Source of the DNA: Cyanophora paradoxa
Taxonomy: Eukaryota; Glaucocystophyceae; Cyanophorales; Cyanophoraceae
Reading direction: 5' to 3'
Assembly: GCA_004431415.1 (NCBI GenBank)
Contig: QPMI01000572.1
Coordinates: 124,001 to 188,000, forward strand
Length of the DNA stretch: 64,000 nucleotides
In this document: in pieces, positions 10,401-21,200 of the stretch
How positions within the stretch are numbered: the first letter of the stretch is position 1
Layout: every line of letters starts with the position of its first letter
The notes under the pieces: model-generated
Told to the model about the DNA's origin: nothing
The model's database searches: none
The model's input: only the letters and a program-made list of their open reading frames with translations
Program-made: the position numbers and the translations under genes

Positions 10401-11451
10401 CCCGCCCCGCCCCGCCCCGCCCCGCCCCGTACCCCCTCGCCTTCTCCCCCTCACCCTCGCGGGGGGTACAGGTGCTGGGACCTCTTCGGGGACGCCATCG
10501 ACGAGGCGATGCGCCTCGAGGCCGGCGGCGTCGCCGGCCGCGTCCACGTGCGCCCTCAGATCAGATCAGATCCGACCCGATCTGATCTGATCATTCCCCC
10601 CCCCCCCCAGGTCTCGGCGGCGGTGAGGGCGCTGGTGGGGGGCCGCTTCGGGTTCGAGGCGGTGACGGCGGGGCCGCCCTCGCCGGGCCCCCCGCCCCCG
10701 CACTCCCGCCGCTCCTCCCTCGCCGTCGCCGAGGGCGCCTCCCAGCGCCTCCTCCGCGGGCCCTCGCCCCCGGGCCCGGGCCCGGGCCCCCTCTCCCCCG
10801 CCTCCTCCGCCGGGGGCCGGCGGGCGAGCCTGGGCCCCGCGCTGGAGGGCGGCCTGCGCTCCCTCGCGGCGGAGGACCGGGCGGTGGGCCCCGCCGCCTC
10901 CGCCTCGGACGGGGAGGGGGCGGCGCCCTCGGTGGAGGCGGCGCTGGCGGCCCTCGACGCCGCCGTGCCCCTCGCAGACCTCCTCGCCCGCTCCGCGTCC
11001 GATCGCGAGGGCGAGGCGCACCGGCAGCCGTCCCCGTCGCCGTCGCCGGGGCCGGGGCCGCTCGCCCGCGCCCCCTCCGCCACCGCCCCCGACGGGCGAA
11101 CGTTCCTCGTGACGGGGCGCGCGCGCTCCTCGGGGCGCTCGGAGGGGAGCGGGCGGGGCCTGCCGCGCTCCCTCACGGACGGCGCGCTGGGGAGCCCGGC
11201 GCTGAAGCCCCGCCGCCCCGCCTCCCCGCACGTCCAGTTCGGCGGCAGCACGGTCCGCCCGCCCGCCCCCGATCCATCCCGCAACCCCCCGGGCTCCGGC
11301 TCCGGTCTCATCGTCTCGCGCGCGGCAGATGCGCGGCTCGGCGGTGTTCGAGCCGCTCGACTCGGCGCGGCTCGACTTCTCGGGGGCCTTTGGCCTCTTT
11401 GGTGGCGGCGCGCGCCGCAACTCCGCCGACCTGGAGGCCATCACCGTGTGA
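3825..11451 (+). CDS. Two-domain, 12-helix membrane adenylyl cyclase with C2-type domain first and C1-type domain second
   Basis: About 25 exons read in phase to TGA 11449-11451. The first half has six helices (4563-5265, e.g. SFLVCSLALLLALA). A class III cyclase domain follows (about 5385-6750) with EKIKTIGYTF, LFYDIFGDTVNTSHRM and VEIKGKG. This domain has the C2-type adenine-binding Lys and Asp, the transition-state Asn and Arg and the late Lys, but Gly and Tyr (FCGVAE, TIGYTF) where metal Asps would be. A low-complexity Ala/Pro linker runs about 6750-8030. The second half has six helices (8440-9245), then a C1-type domain with VLCADIVGFTPL and LVGDAFFAVAG (both metal Asps) and NKRWCWDLFGDAI. 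One active site is thus split between halves, in the reverse of the mammalian order. Donors are GTGCG, GTACC and several GC. The start is uncertain: ATG 3825 needs an intron 4159-4307; ATG 4373 is the alternative. The halves are joined by a 36-nt intron (7993-8028); if that is wrong, these are two adjacent genes. Confidence 0.8.
5294..5366 (+). other. GC-AG intron in cyclase gene
   Basis: The exon ends GAGCAG and the intron begins GCGCGC. It carries CTGACT and ends GCCTCAG. Splicing joins the end of the last helix/coiled linker (LTRDAEQ) to KHAAIALEEERAASIL, the signalling helix before the cyclase domain. Confidence 0.75.
6398..6467 (+). other. GC-AG intron in cyclase gene
   Basis: The exon ends GCCAG, the intron begins GCGAGC and it ends CCCACAG. 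Splicing joins SHRMYSRA to SPDWALVPEPVH in phase, inside the C2-type domain just after the catalytic Asn/Arg helix. Confidence 0.65.
7993..8028 (+). other. Predicted 36-nt intron linking the two cyclase halves
   Basis: GTTCG donor, CTGAT branch-like motif and ATGCGCAG acceptor. It removes the in-frame TGA at 8001-8003 and keeps the frame into MNRRRSQRQGG and the second membrane block. It is shorter than most introns here. The alternative, two genes separated by about 36 bp, leaves no room for a promoter and terminator. Confidence 0.55.
8933..8994 (+). other. Representative canonical intron with the GTACCCC motif
   Basis: GTGCGC donor, CTGAAC branch-like motif, then GCGTACC, a run of C, and GGCAG. 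It joins LCNVLLFS to CLPSLTNVRWTD within the second membrane block. Its order of signals (GTGCG ... CTRAY ... CGTACCCC ... GCAG) is the common plan of introns in this window. Confidence 0.75.
9944..10049 (+). other. GC-AG intron in cyclase gene
   Basis: The exon ends CTCAAG, the intron begins GCGCGC, contains CTGACC and ends CCCGCAG. Splicing joins HRGLCRLK to LVGDAFFAVAG, putting the second metal-binding Asp in the frame expected for class III cyclases. Confidence 0.75.
10400..10471 (+). other. GC-AG intron in cyclase gene
   Basis: The exon ends CGCTG, the intron begins GCCCGC and it ends GGGTACAG. It joins GGVIGNKRW to CWDLFGDAIDEA, reproducing the C1 motif K-R/K-W-x-x-D-x-W/F in phase. 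Confidence 0.65.
10559..10592. repeat. Perfect 14-bp inverted repeat inside an intron
   Basis: Left arm GATCAGATCAGATC (10559-10572), 6-nt spacer, right arm GATCTGATCTGATC (10579-10592). It sits between a GTGCGC donor and a C-run/CCAG acceptor, and the right arm includes a CTGATC branch-like motif. In RNA it would form a stable hairpin. A shorter AGATCAGATCAGA occurs near 44075 in an intron of another gene. Confidence 0.85.
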
Positions 11452-12225
11452 CCCCCTACAGCTAACAGCTAATTCAATCGTATCTGCCTTGTATCCTGTC
11501 TCAATCGTATCTGATCTGAATTAGAATGTGTGGTTTAGAGGACCTGACTCAGTGAAGGGCAATTCAAAGCTAAGGGGCATCACAGCACTTTTATTGGAAC
11601 GGGAAATATATGCGAGGCGGCGCTGGCGGCCCTCGACGCCGCCGTGCCCCTCGCAGACCTCCTCGCCCGCTCCGCCAGCGCTGGCCCCGCCGAGGCCGAG
11701 GCCGGTATATATTTCGAATTAATATTCCCGTTCCAAAAAAAGTGCTCCATCACAGCATCCCGTTCCGATCGGGCAATTCGAAGGGGCATCACAGCACTTG
11801 TTCGATCAGAGGACTCCATCGATATCATTGCAATTGTGTGACCGCTGATCTAGATCTGTACGCATGTGATCATGACAGCTAACATTTATTCGTGTAGATG
11901 TACATGTGCTGAGCTCTGCTATGCGTAGTGCATAGTGATCCGGAGCCGTTAGATCCGGAAACAGCGGCACGTGGGGAGGGGGGCAACGCCCTCCTTGCCT
12001 GGCCGGACTCTTCCCTGCCCTCCCTTCCTAAGATGAGCAGAGTGCGGGGACGAGTCGAATTCGAAGACGTGAGAGCGACGTCGAGACGTGCACGTGATAT
12101 AATGATATTTTCAATGCGCGATGCGGAGACGGCCAGCTGCAGCTGTTGGGTTTCTAGCTATAGACCTGCAGTCCAGTCTACAGCGGTGAGCGCAGAAGAA
12201 CGACGTTGAAATCAAAGCCAGTACT
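11452..12225. other. Tail-to-tail intergenic region carrying a fold-back element
   Basis: AT-richer DNA between the stops of the cyclase and the STAND gene. It contains the repeat structure at 11572-11799. The remainder (11800-12225) shows no exon that could be joined to either neighbour. Confidence 0.55.
11572..11799. repeat. Fold-back repeat element carrying a 61-bp copy of a cyclase exon
   Basis: A 19-bp direct repeat (AAGGGGCATCACAGCACTT) sits at 11572-11590 and 11781-11799. Inside it are inverted arms GGAACGGGAA (11596-11605) and TTCCCGTTCC (11725-11734), extended by GCACTTTT versus AAAAAGTGC. The loop is GC-rich, and 11614-11674 is identical over 61 bp to 10935-10995, part of the C-terminal exon of the cyclase. 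The structure resembles a small non-autonomous element that captured a gene fragment. Confidence 0.75.
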
Positions 12226-15200
12226 CTAGGGTCCCGAAGCGGAGGCTGCAGCCGCAGCGGAGACCATCAGGGGGTCCTCGCCCTTGGCCGCCCCCGCCTC
12301 CTCGGCGGCCGCCCAGGGCCGCAGCGCGATCTCAACGGGGCCGGCGCCCGCAGCCGGGGTCTCGAGCGCCGCCTCGCCCCCTTCCGCCCCCGACTCGTGG
12401 GCGCCCTTTTCGAGGAGCACGGCGCGCAGCTCCGGCGAGCAGCTCGTCCTGCCGTCGATCTGCCGCAGACGGTTTGATCTGGCATCACCGACAGCAGATC
12501 TAGATCTAGAGGACGTGCGCTTGTATATTAGCAGATGTCTAGATCTATCTATAAATACACGCACGAGGCAGCCCTCGAAGATCTCGTGCATGGCCTCCGA
12601 GATGCGGCGCGCGGGGTACAGCACCGGGAGCGGCCCCACGGGGTTCGTCCGCAGGGCGGACACCTCCACGTCCCACACGTACGCGTACCGGTGCGCCCCC
12701 GCCGCAACGCGGAGGCGCTCACCCTGCAGAAAGAAAGAAGATGAGCAAGCAAGGAAGGCGAGATCCGTGGAAGAAGGAGCGAAGAAGAAGTAATCGAGGC
12801 TCGACTAGACGGCTCGCTAACCTCGGTAAATCTACTTTACTACCCATAAAGAAAATCAGTGGAAGAGGGAGCGCGAAATCCTCACCCCGTGAATCAGGCG
12901 GGCGCAGGAGAGCTCGGGCCAGTCGGAGTACTGCGAGGCGAAGACGGCAGCCTCGCAGCCGACCTCCAGGTCCATCAGGACGAGCAGAGTTTTGCGCCTC
13001 CCGGCTCTCTTGCCCCACTGCTTGTACCGCGAACGCCTCAGCAAAATGTAGCGGGAGTGCGCTCGGCCAGCCTGCCGCGGGGTTGTAAGATTTCGAAGGC
13101 CATGATCGTGACCGGCGCCAATCCAGAAGCCGGACCTCATCGAGGACGAGATCGGCTTCGGGATCGCGAAGTGCTTTCCTATCCCCATCATCACGATCAA
13201 CTTTAGCGGATTCAAGAAAGTTTGCCGCGGAGTATTTCCAGTCAATTCGCTTGAGGACTTTCTTTGTGCTTGCATTTCGGGTCCACAGCTGGGGGACAGC
13301 GAGCGGTTTTTCTCCCACTACGGGCCGAGGTTTCTGAAGTTCTGGGAGGTCCGGGCTGAAGCACAGCTGCTCTTCTCCGTTCTATGAATGCTTGTGAGAA
13401 GCGAACAGATCTAGATGCACACGGAGGTGAAGTATAGAGACGTGCGCATGCCTGACCAGGGAAGGATGCAAGCACCACCATGTCAGTGCGACTGTCACTT
13501 GGCGACTTCTCTCCAACACCGCAAATGACGGCTTCTCGTATCGGTTTCCCCCCGAATACTTCGGATCCGCATATCACGTTGACGATCGCCCGCGAGGCCT
13601 CCTGTTCGAAAGCTTGAGCGCGAGCGATCGCGAGTAATCGACTGCAGCTCCGGTAGCTTAAGTTACCAATAACACAGCAGTTCCAAATTTGGTGTCCTTA
13701 TACATGTCTCGGTCCCTTGCAGAATGGAGATGTGTGAAGCGTTGTTGTTCGAAAAACTTGTGAAGTGATTCGCTCTCTAGGAGCACTCCCAATGATTCCC
13801 CATTCTGAAGATTCCAGATTTCCAGCCCCCTCTGGGTGGGCATGATGATTCTTGCGCCATCCTGGACGCTCGAAATCAGTCGACGTCGTGCGCGTGCGTT
13901 TTGAACCGCTGCTTGCAAAAATTGTACATGTGCATGCGCACCGCCGAAACCGTCATGCATTGATGACGTGCGTGTAGGAGCGTCCGAGAGATATTACTGC
14001 TAGTGCACCACTCGTCGGATTTCGAATCCAAATTCGTAAGTGCAAGCTTCCAAACGTCGCCTGCAGCTTCGTGGCGCAGGGTAATAACCCTGCATCCCTG
14101 CAGAATGGACATAACTAATTATAGCGGTTGCTCGGGTATGCGCAGAACGCTCCCGACGCACGTTCGCGTCAACTGCGCACAGGCAGTCTGCATCCACGTC
14201 GTCGAGACAGCGACCGGTGGAGAAATCCCACACACTCGCTCTCGACTCCGTACCGAATCGGAGTTGGAGGCCGTCCTACATATATACACGGACAACATCA
14301 TGATCAGTGAAGGTTTTGGTTTTCGCAAACGGTTTTGCAAGCGCTGCATTAGAAGGTGTACCTTGGATAAACGCAGCACACGGAGTGCGTTCCCGTGAAA
14401 GCCGCGTCCGACAGGGCGTAGCTGACCGGAAGCTATCGACCAGCCTCGTAGCTCCTTCGCACTAGTTGAGACGACGGATGCGTTTCCCTGCATCATTAGC
14501 ATGAGTCTATGATAATAAGCTGCTACGATATAATTTCAAATAGCCCTACCGGGAGAAAAAGTACTCCCTGTGGGCTCTGGGTTCCTTCCCACCCCACAAA
14601 CCGCTGTGTCTCCAATCCCGAAGCGAGATCCCACACGCTTAGGCAGCCGTCGGCAACGCTGGCAGTGACGGCTCGCGAGCCGTCCTTTTGCATAGACAAG
14701 TCTAAGCTTAAGCACGCGAAAGCAATCAACATACGGGGATCGATATCGGAACGCACTTCAGAGAAGTCAAAGAGGCGACTGTTCAAACGTGCATCTTCTA
14801 CCACAATCCGGCCCACGAGCGCCAAACGGTTCACGTCCCAAAGTGTTAGAACTCCATCATAATCACTAGAATGTCTGTTCACGTGGACATCGACGAGCAA
14901 TGCAAGGCTTCCATCCTGGTCGGTTTCGAGATGAGAACATGGTCGAAAAGCATATACTCGAAGCTCAGCCTGACCTTGCTTAGCCTGAGTGATCGATTGA
15001 TCGATTTGGAATTAGAATCGGCGAAAACGGGGACTTTGTGCTCCCCCCTCTTCGACACTTGCAGCAGGTCGTCAAGTATCTCAAGATCGTATATGTGAAT
15101 GCTCGAGCTCTCCATGTCTGAATTTTTGAGTCTCCATTCCGATGCTAAAAGGCGTTGGCAGTCCTGGAAGGAGTCATATGCATGATCAACATCAGGCAAC

Positions 15201-18200
15201 AGACAGTGGTAAGAGACGGCACCTCCGAAACTGTCATTTGCATAATCGTGTCAGCACCATTGTAGATTGCATTGTAGATTTGAAGTGTGATTGTGTTACC
15301 AACACGGTAAGTCTGGAGAAGACTCTTCTGATTGAGGTCCCAAAGCATCAGAAGCGATCCGGATGTAGCCAGTGCCCGGGATCCATCCTGCATGCGCAGA
15401 GAATGCAGCTTAAACAAAATTCCCAACAGCATTAGCTTCCACACTTTGCAGAACTCACTGGCGTAATCTGCGCGCTTTGTAGGTCTAAAACATGTTTTTT
15501 GTAATCAATTTCAGCCGTCTTTTGTTGTTTATCGATATCCAGAACTCTGAGCATATCGTCGACGAAGATTGCACGGGACTCGTTCTGCATAAAGTTGTGT
15601 GTCATACATCGTCATTTCGTGCCAAAAGGCGAAAGGGACAATACCTGCGACACCGCCAGCAGGCCAAGCATCGACGTCCGTACGAATTCGATATGCCTAA
15701 ATCTTGAATCTCGCCACTCCATAACCTTCTTCTTGCCGCCGGAATCCACCTGGATCTCCCACAATTCATACGTGTATAAACATGCGACTTTCTCGTCTTC
15801 TCCTTCGAATCCAATCTTTTGTTCTTCACTATCCCAATTGCGATATAAAAAATGATTACGTTGTCGACATCGCGCTGTAATAATCAAAATTCTTCTTCCG
15901 TCCTGCATTCGTATATAAAATCAGAGCAGCTTCGACCGCACAATTTGAAGTCGTCGGTGCGTACGGAGAGGCGTGCGACGCCCTTGACAAAGGTCTTGGG
16001 GTGGGACGTGCACCAGAGGGCCGGAGTGGCGATCACAGCGCAGCCATTCAGCTTGGCGCCTCGCAGATCAGCCCCCGCGAGGTTGGCCTCCTGCAGTCCG
16101 CATCCAGTCAGATCAGCGCCCCGCAAGTCCGCCCCAGCCGCCTCCAGCCGCTGCAGATCCGCCCCGGGCATTCTCACGCCCCGCAAATCGCTACCGGCAA
16201 AACTGTACCCCGCTGCGAAGCGCCTGTCAGGTTCTGGTGAAATTCAATCGATTTTCGAACGACTGCTAGGCACCACGATTAAGAATCGTCATCGCATTCG
16301 CCGAAGCGATCAGATCCTGCTTGGCCGCCCTCGGGTCGCGGCTCTGATCCAGGAGCCCAAGCAGTTTCTGCGCAATCGAATGGGCTGGCGCGTGAGCTGA
16401 GAAGCGCTAGCGCTTGAGCTTGTGTGTGCACCGTGCAGTACAATTTATCGCCGCGGCAGCATTCGGCAAGAAATTCCAGAATCTTTGGCTCTCCCGTCAA
16501 AAGTCTGAAATAATGGCAATGAAGACCGAAGATCAAATTTTACAAGTACGGATCGGAGAACGGATCGAATAAGATTGACTTACGTCTTATGGATCAGACC
16601 AGCGCCTGCCGCGGACCAGAAGCTTGCACGTCGCTGACGGCGGACCGAGCCGACGGCAAGCGCGCTCCGAGCAATAGCCTGACAACCATGCCAGTGCGTG
16701 AGCGGTGCACGCGTAACGAGTGCTCAGAGCTCGAGTTGGGCACCTTTTCGAACATCTCCTCGGCAACGAAGTACTCAAGCAGCGTCTGCGTTTACGTGAC
16801 TGTGTAAGCAGCACGAATGATCATGTGTGTCATGCGAATGATCAGCGACACAGCGTACCTTGTGGAGGAACCGAACATGAACAGCTCGAGGCGCGCTAGC
16901 TATAGCCTCGCGATCGTCTCGCCCGCCCTCAGAGGCCCGCGGCTGCCTGCCCGCCGGTGCAGCCTCGGAGATGTGGAGCGGGCAGTGGTCCCTGATGAAG
17001 ACCTCCATGGGGCTGTCCTGGCTCTGCATCAGGTCGATGCACGCCTTCAGCGGGTCTCTGCAGTCGGACTGCTCTCCGCCCTGCTTCGCCCCATCCTCGG
17101 CCAGCACTGCAGCTGCAGCTGCGTAGCGCGGCTTGCGATCGGCACCCTTGGGACGCTGCAATGGGGAGGCAAACTCTGAAATTGAAGCCTGCAATGTTTT
17201 CAATTGCGAGCAAGTTCGAGCAAGCAAGCAGGCAAAAGCAGCTGCAGAGGTTTGAAGCACCTCAAACATAGCAGTAGCCAAGTCCCTGCAAAAGCTGCGC
17301 CCGTACGTCTCGAACTCTTGTTTGTCCCACCCGCTCAGATCTGCAGGCACGCAACTAAACGTGGGAGAGGGCGGCGCAAGCTTATTAATGTAGGCGCATT
17401 CGAAGTTTCCGAGCTCACCGATGCTGAGCTGGGCGCCCTTGTTCCTGACCCGGTCCCACTGTCGCCCGAACCACCCCTCGACGAACGCGTCGTAGAGCTC
17501 GCGGATCGTGAGAAGCGACGTGCACGTGGACGCGTCGATTTCGGCCTTCGAGCTTTCTCTGCGCACGTATATAAATGCAGTCCCCATCAGCGATTTCCGA
17601 TTCACCAACACAGACCTCTGAGAGACGAGCTTCGGCAGCGTGCGGGCGACCATGCTGCCAGCGAAGAATTAGACCGAACTGCTCCAGAAGAATAGGGCGA
17701 GAGGGATTGGGTTGCGCGCTTCAGTGTGAAAGGGTTCTCGATGAGTGCGAGTGTCCCTGGAATGCGCTTGATGTGCGAGAGGTACTCATCAGCTGTCCAG
17801 TTGCAGCTGCGTTCCCGCAACTCCGCAGGCAGCGCCACGAACTGCTTGAGATAATCTTCCACCTGCCAGCAGTGGTCGCGATTAGCGGCTTCAATTCGCG
17901 TTGAAAGCGAGCCAGTTCATTTGAGAGGGCGCAAATGAACCTGTTCAGAGTTGAAGGGGTGCATGCAGACGTGGTCCAGGGGCTCCAGCGCGCCGCTGGG
18001 GTCGCTCGGTGCGAAGAGTTCAGCGTAGCCCCTCTGAGCCGCAAGGAGCGAGCTGCGGCAGGTCACGATGACCGCCGACACCCAGTCGACGAGCTCGTTG
18101 TCGGGCCAGAGGCGCGGCGGCGGCGCATCGCGGGATTCCAGTTCGTCGTACGCATCCAAAAGAAGCACCAGTCCGCGACTGCGCGCATCCGTGACTGGGC

Positions 18201-21200
18201 GCGTCTACGGTTGGCAGCAATGCTTATACGTAAATGGTGCACCTGTCACGGATCTTTGTGAGAGTCGCTTCGGGGACGGACAATGCTCGCGCTGCCGCAG
18301 CGCGCAGACCGCACGCCACAGTCTCTCTGCCGAGTCGCGGGAGCCGGAGCAGGCACGTCACTGGCAGGCGCTGGTCGCCCCGCGGCTGCCGACCGTGCGT
18401 GCGCCGCCACTGCTCGCACGCAAGGCGATGCAGGAAGACAAGGAACGTCGACTTGCTGGATCCGGGCTCGCCCGCGACGAGCAGCGCCCGCGGCGCGCCT
18501 TCGGTCGCTCCGGGCAGCGTGCGGGCGAGGAAGGCCGTCGTGTATGAGAGAATGTCAACGACGTTTCGGAGCTCGGGATCGGTCGTGGCCTTCGGCGGCA
18601 CGTACAGCGCGATGCCGTCGCGCAGGTCGCGTTTGGCGAGCTCCTGCTCTCCGTACTGCGCGCCGGTGAGTGGACGAGATGCGTTCAGGCAGACTCGAGC
18701 TCACGGAGTGAAGGGCGGAGCGGATGACAGTCTCGTTCGGGTCACGGACGAGGCGTGTCACAGCCGTTCTGAGCAGCTCCGACGACGCTTTCGGTGCGTT
18801 CAACCTCAAGCACGCTGATCTCTTGAGCGTGCGTTTCGGCTTGAAACCCGCAGCTTTGAGATCCTTCTCGTTGTCAGTCAAGCGATGGTCTAGATCTCAA
18901 ACAGCAAGAAATCAATTGGACCAGGGTGGTATGCACCTCGATTGACGCCCCGAGGAGCGATGTAGTGGCCTTCAACGCCTCGCCAGCGAAGGGGTCGTCC
19001 TTTTGCGCGAGCTGCTCCAGTCGCTTTGTTGCCGCCTCCGTCGCCTGCCCTCCAACCTCGGACGCTGCGATGCTCGCGAGCGCCTGCACCGCGGCCGTTG
19101 CCGATGCGATGGCTGCCTTGCTCGCAGCCTTCTTCACTTGCGGGGCGGCCGCCGCTGCCAGTGCCGCGTCCGCCAGCGCTCTGGCTACATCGACAGCCGC
19201 AAGCGCCGCCTTCGCGTCGCCACCGAGGGCCTCCACAGCCTGCGCAGGCATTGCGGTCGGGTTGCATGCGGTCGGAGAAATGGAGAAAGAAGAGCTATGC
19301 GAACCGACAAGAGGGCCGCGCAGACGGCGGCGACGAGCTTCGGATGCGCTACGGCGGCCGACGCGCCGCCCATTGCCTCCAGAGCCATCTGCAGCTCCTC
19401 AAGGTGACCCCCCTCCGCAAGCGCCGCAAGCAGCCGCGCCGGACGGTACCTGCACGCGGTCAGATACAAAATACGTTCCGAAATGCTAGCCACGAGGTCC
19501 ACGGCGCACCAGCACTTCTTTCCCTGCGGTGATCCGGCACCTACCAGGCGGCCGAGGTCGGCCCAGAGCTCTTGCACGACAGCCTTGACTCCGAGGTCGC
19601 CGCTCAGAGCGTCCTGCGGGCCTGTTAAAAGCGGCAGCGGCCATAGGATATAATTATATAAAGCACCTTGACAAAGACGGCCAAGTCAATAAGCGTTATC
19701 GCTCCGAAGCTGCTGATGCCTTCCATCACCGTCCGCCCCGCGCTGTACAGCTTTGCGACGATCCGCCCTACGGAACGTCAGCGAGAAGGATGAACTAATG
19801 AAGCTCATGATCAGCTGGGACGCACCAGCCGCCTTTACGCGAGTGAACGCGTCCTGCAGCGGGTCGTAGCTCGAGCGCGCGGCCGCGAGCGCCTGCCGCG
19901 CGACACTCGCCGCCACCTCCGCGCGCCACCAGCCGCAGCCCTCGAAGGCCCTGAGCGACGCCTCCAGCTCCCGCACCGTCCCCTCGTAATCCAGCCGCCC
20001 CGCCCCATCCGCCTCCTGCTCGTCCTCTTCTGCGCCCGGTAGCTCATGATCAGCGTCTCGTGTGGGATCCGGAGTTCAAGCCGCGAACGCACCGGCAGCA
20101 AACGCGGCGCCGTCGCTCTCCGAGTCGAACGCGGCAAGCACCGCCGGCACAAGCTGCAGCGCCGCGAGCGCGTCAACGTCTCCAGGCGCAAGCTTCGGGC
20201 TCAGATCCTTCAGCTGCGCGTAAAGACCAGGCGCAAATTAAATTCGAAAAAGACGAAAACACGTCACATCACTCGCCTGCCGCAAGCAAAAAGCGACGAG
20301 GCGGGACCGTTGCGTCGAGGTCAGCGTCCCCCGCGGCAGCCGCCCGAGCACGTCGACCAGCGCCCCGATCCGAGTCGTAGGAATCGCTTCCAGCACTGTG
20401 CCGTCCCGCAGGCGCAGCAGGACTTCCAGCAGCTGCGCACGCGTGAGACGAGAAAGTCGAGCAGCTGGAGGGAGATCTACGCACACGGGAGCAGAGCTCC
20501 GGGTCGCCCGAGCGGACGACGGCGCATGCCTCCGAGATCTCCTCCGGCCGGTGCCGCTCGCGCTCGCCGAACGCGTCCAGGGCTGCGTCCAGATCAGCCA
20601 AGACCAGCTGGTCATGAGGGACGGGAAGGAGAGTACTCGCACCGTTGAAGCACGCCTCCTGCGCCTCCGCGAGGGCGTCGTCGACGTCGCCCGTGTAGAT
20701 CTCGTTCAGGAGCGGCACTTGCGCCGCGCGCCTCGCGGCCTCCGAGGCGGGTCCCTGCCGCTTCGCCTCCCGCAGCAGGGCGCACAGCCCCGCGAGCTGC
20801 CCGACCGACGAGGCCGTCTCCAGCGACTGGAGATAACGGAGCTCCTCCAGCTCCGCGGCGAACGCCGGCGCGCGCGCGCTCGACGCACTGGGCGCCGGCG
20901 ATGCCGCGGCAGCTGCAGCTGCAGCGCTAGCTGTGACAGCTGCGGGAGGCTTCGATGCCGCCGGCCGCGGGGACGTCGCCGGCGCGGGTGGGGGCTGCTG
21001 CTGCTGCTGGCCATGTGCGGAGGGATGCGCTGGGACCGATCGCGATGTAGACTGGAGCTGGGGCGTCGACGGTGCGCATGCTTGCGCAGGCGTCGTACGC
21101 GTCGCCGCTGCTGGAGCGCTAGCGAGGCTGATCGCTAAGTCCGATGGATCCGCCACCGCGTCGACGTCCTTGGAACTGGCGCCGGCGTGCGCGTCCTGGG

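Noticed and set aside
8040-11451. Second cyclase half as an independent gene starting at MNRRRSQRQGG
   Set aside because: Only 36 bp would separate it from the preceding stop, and a phase-preserving intron removes that stop. Kept as the alternative model.
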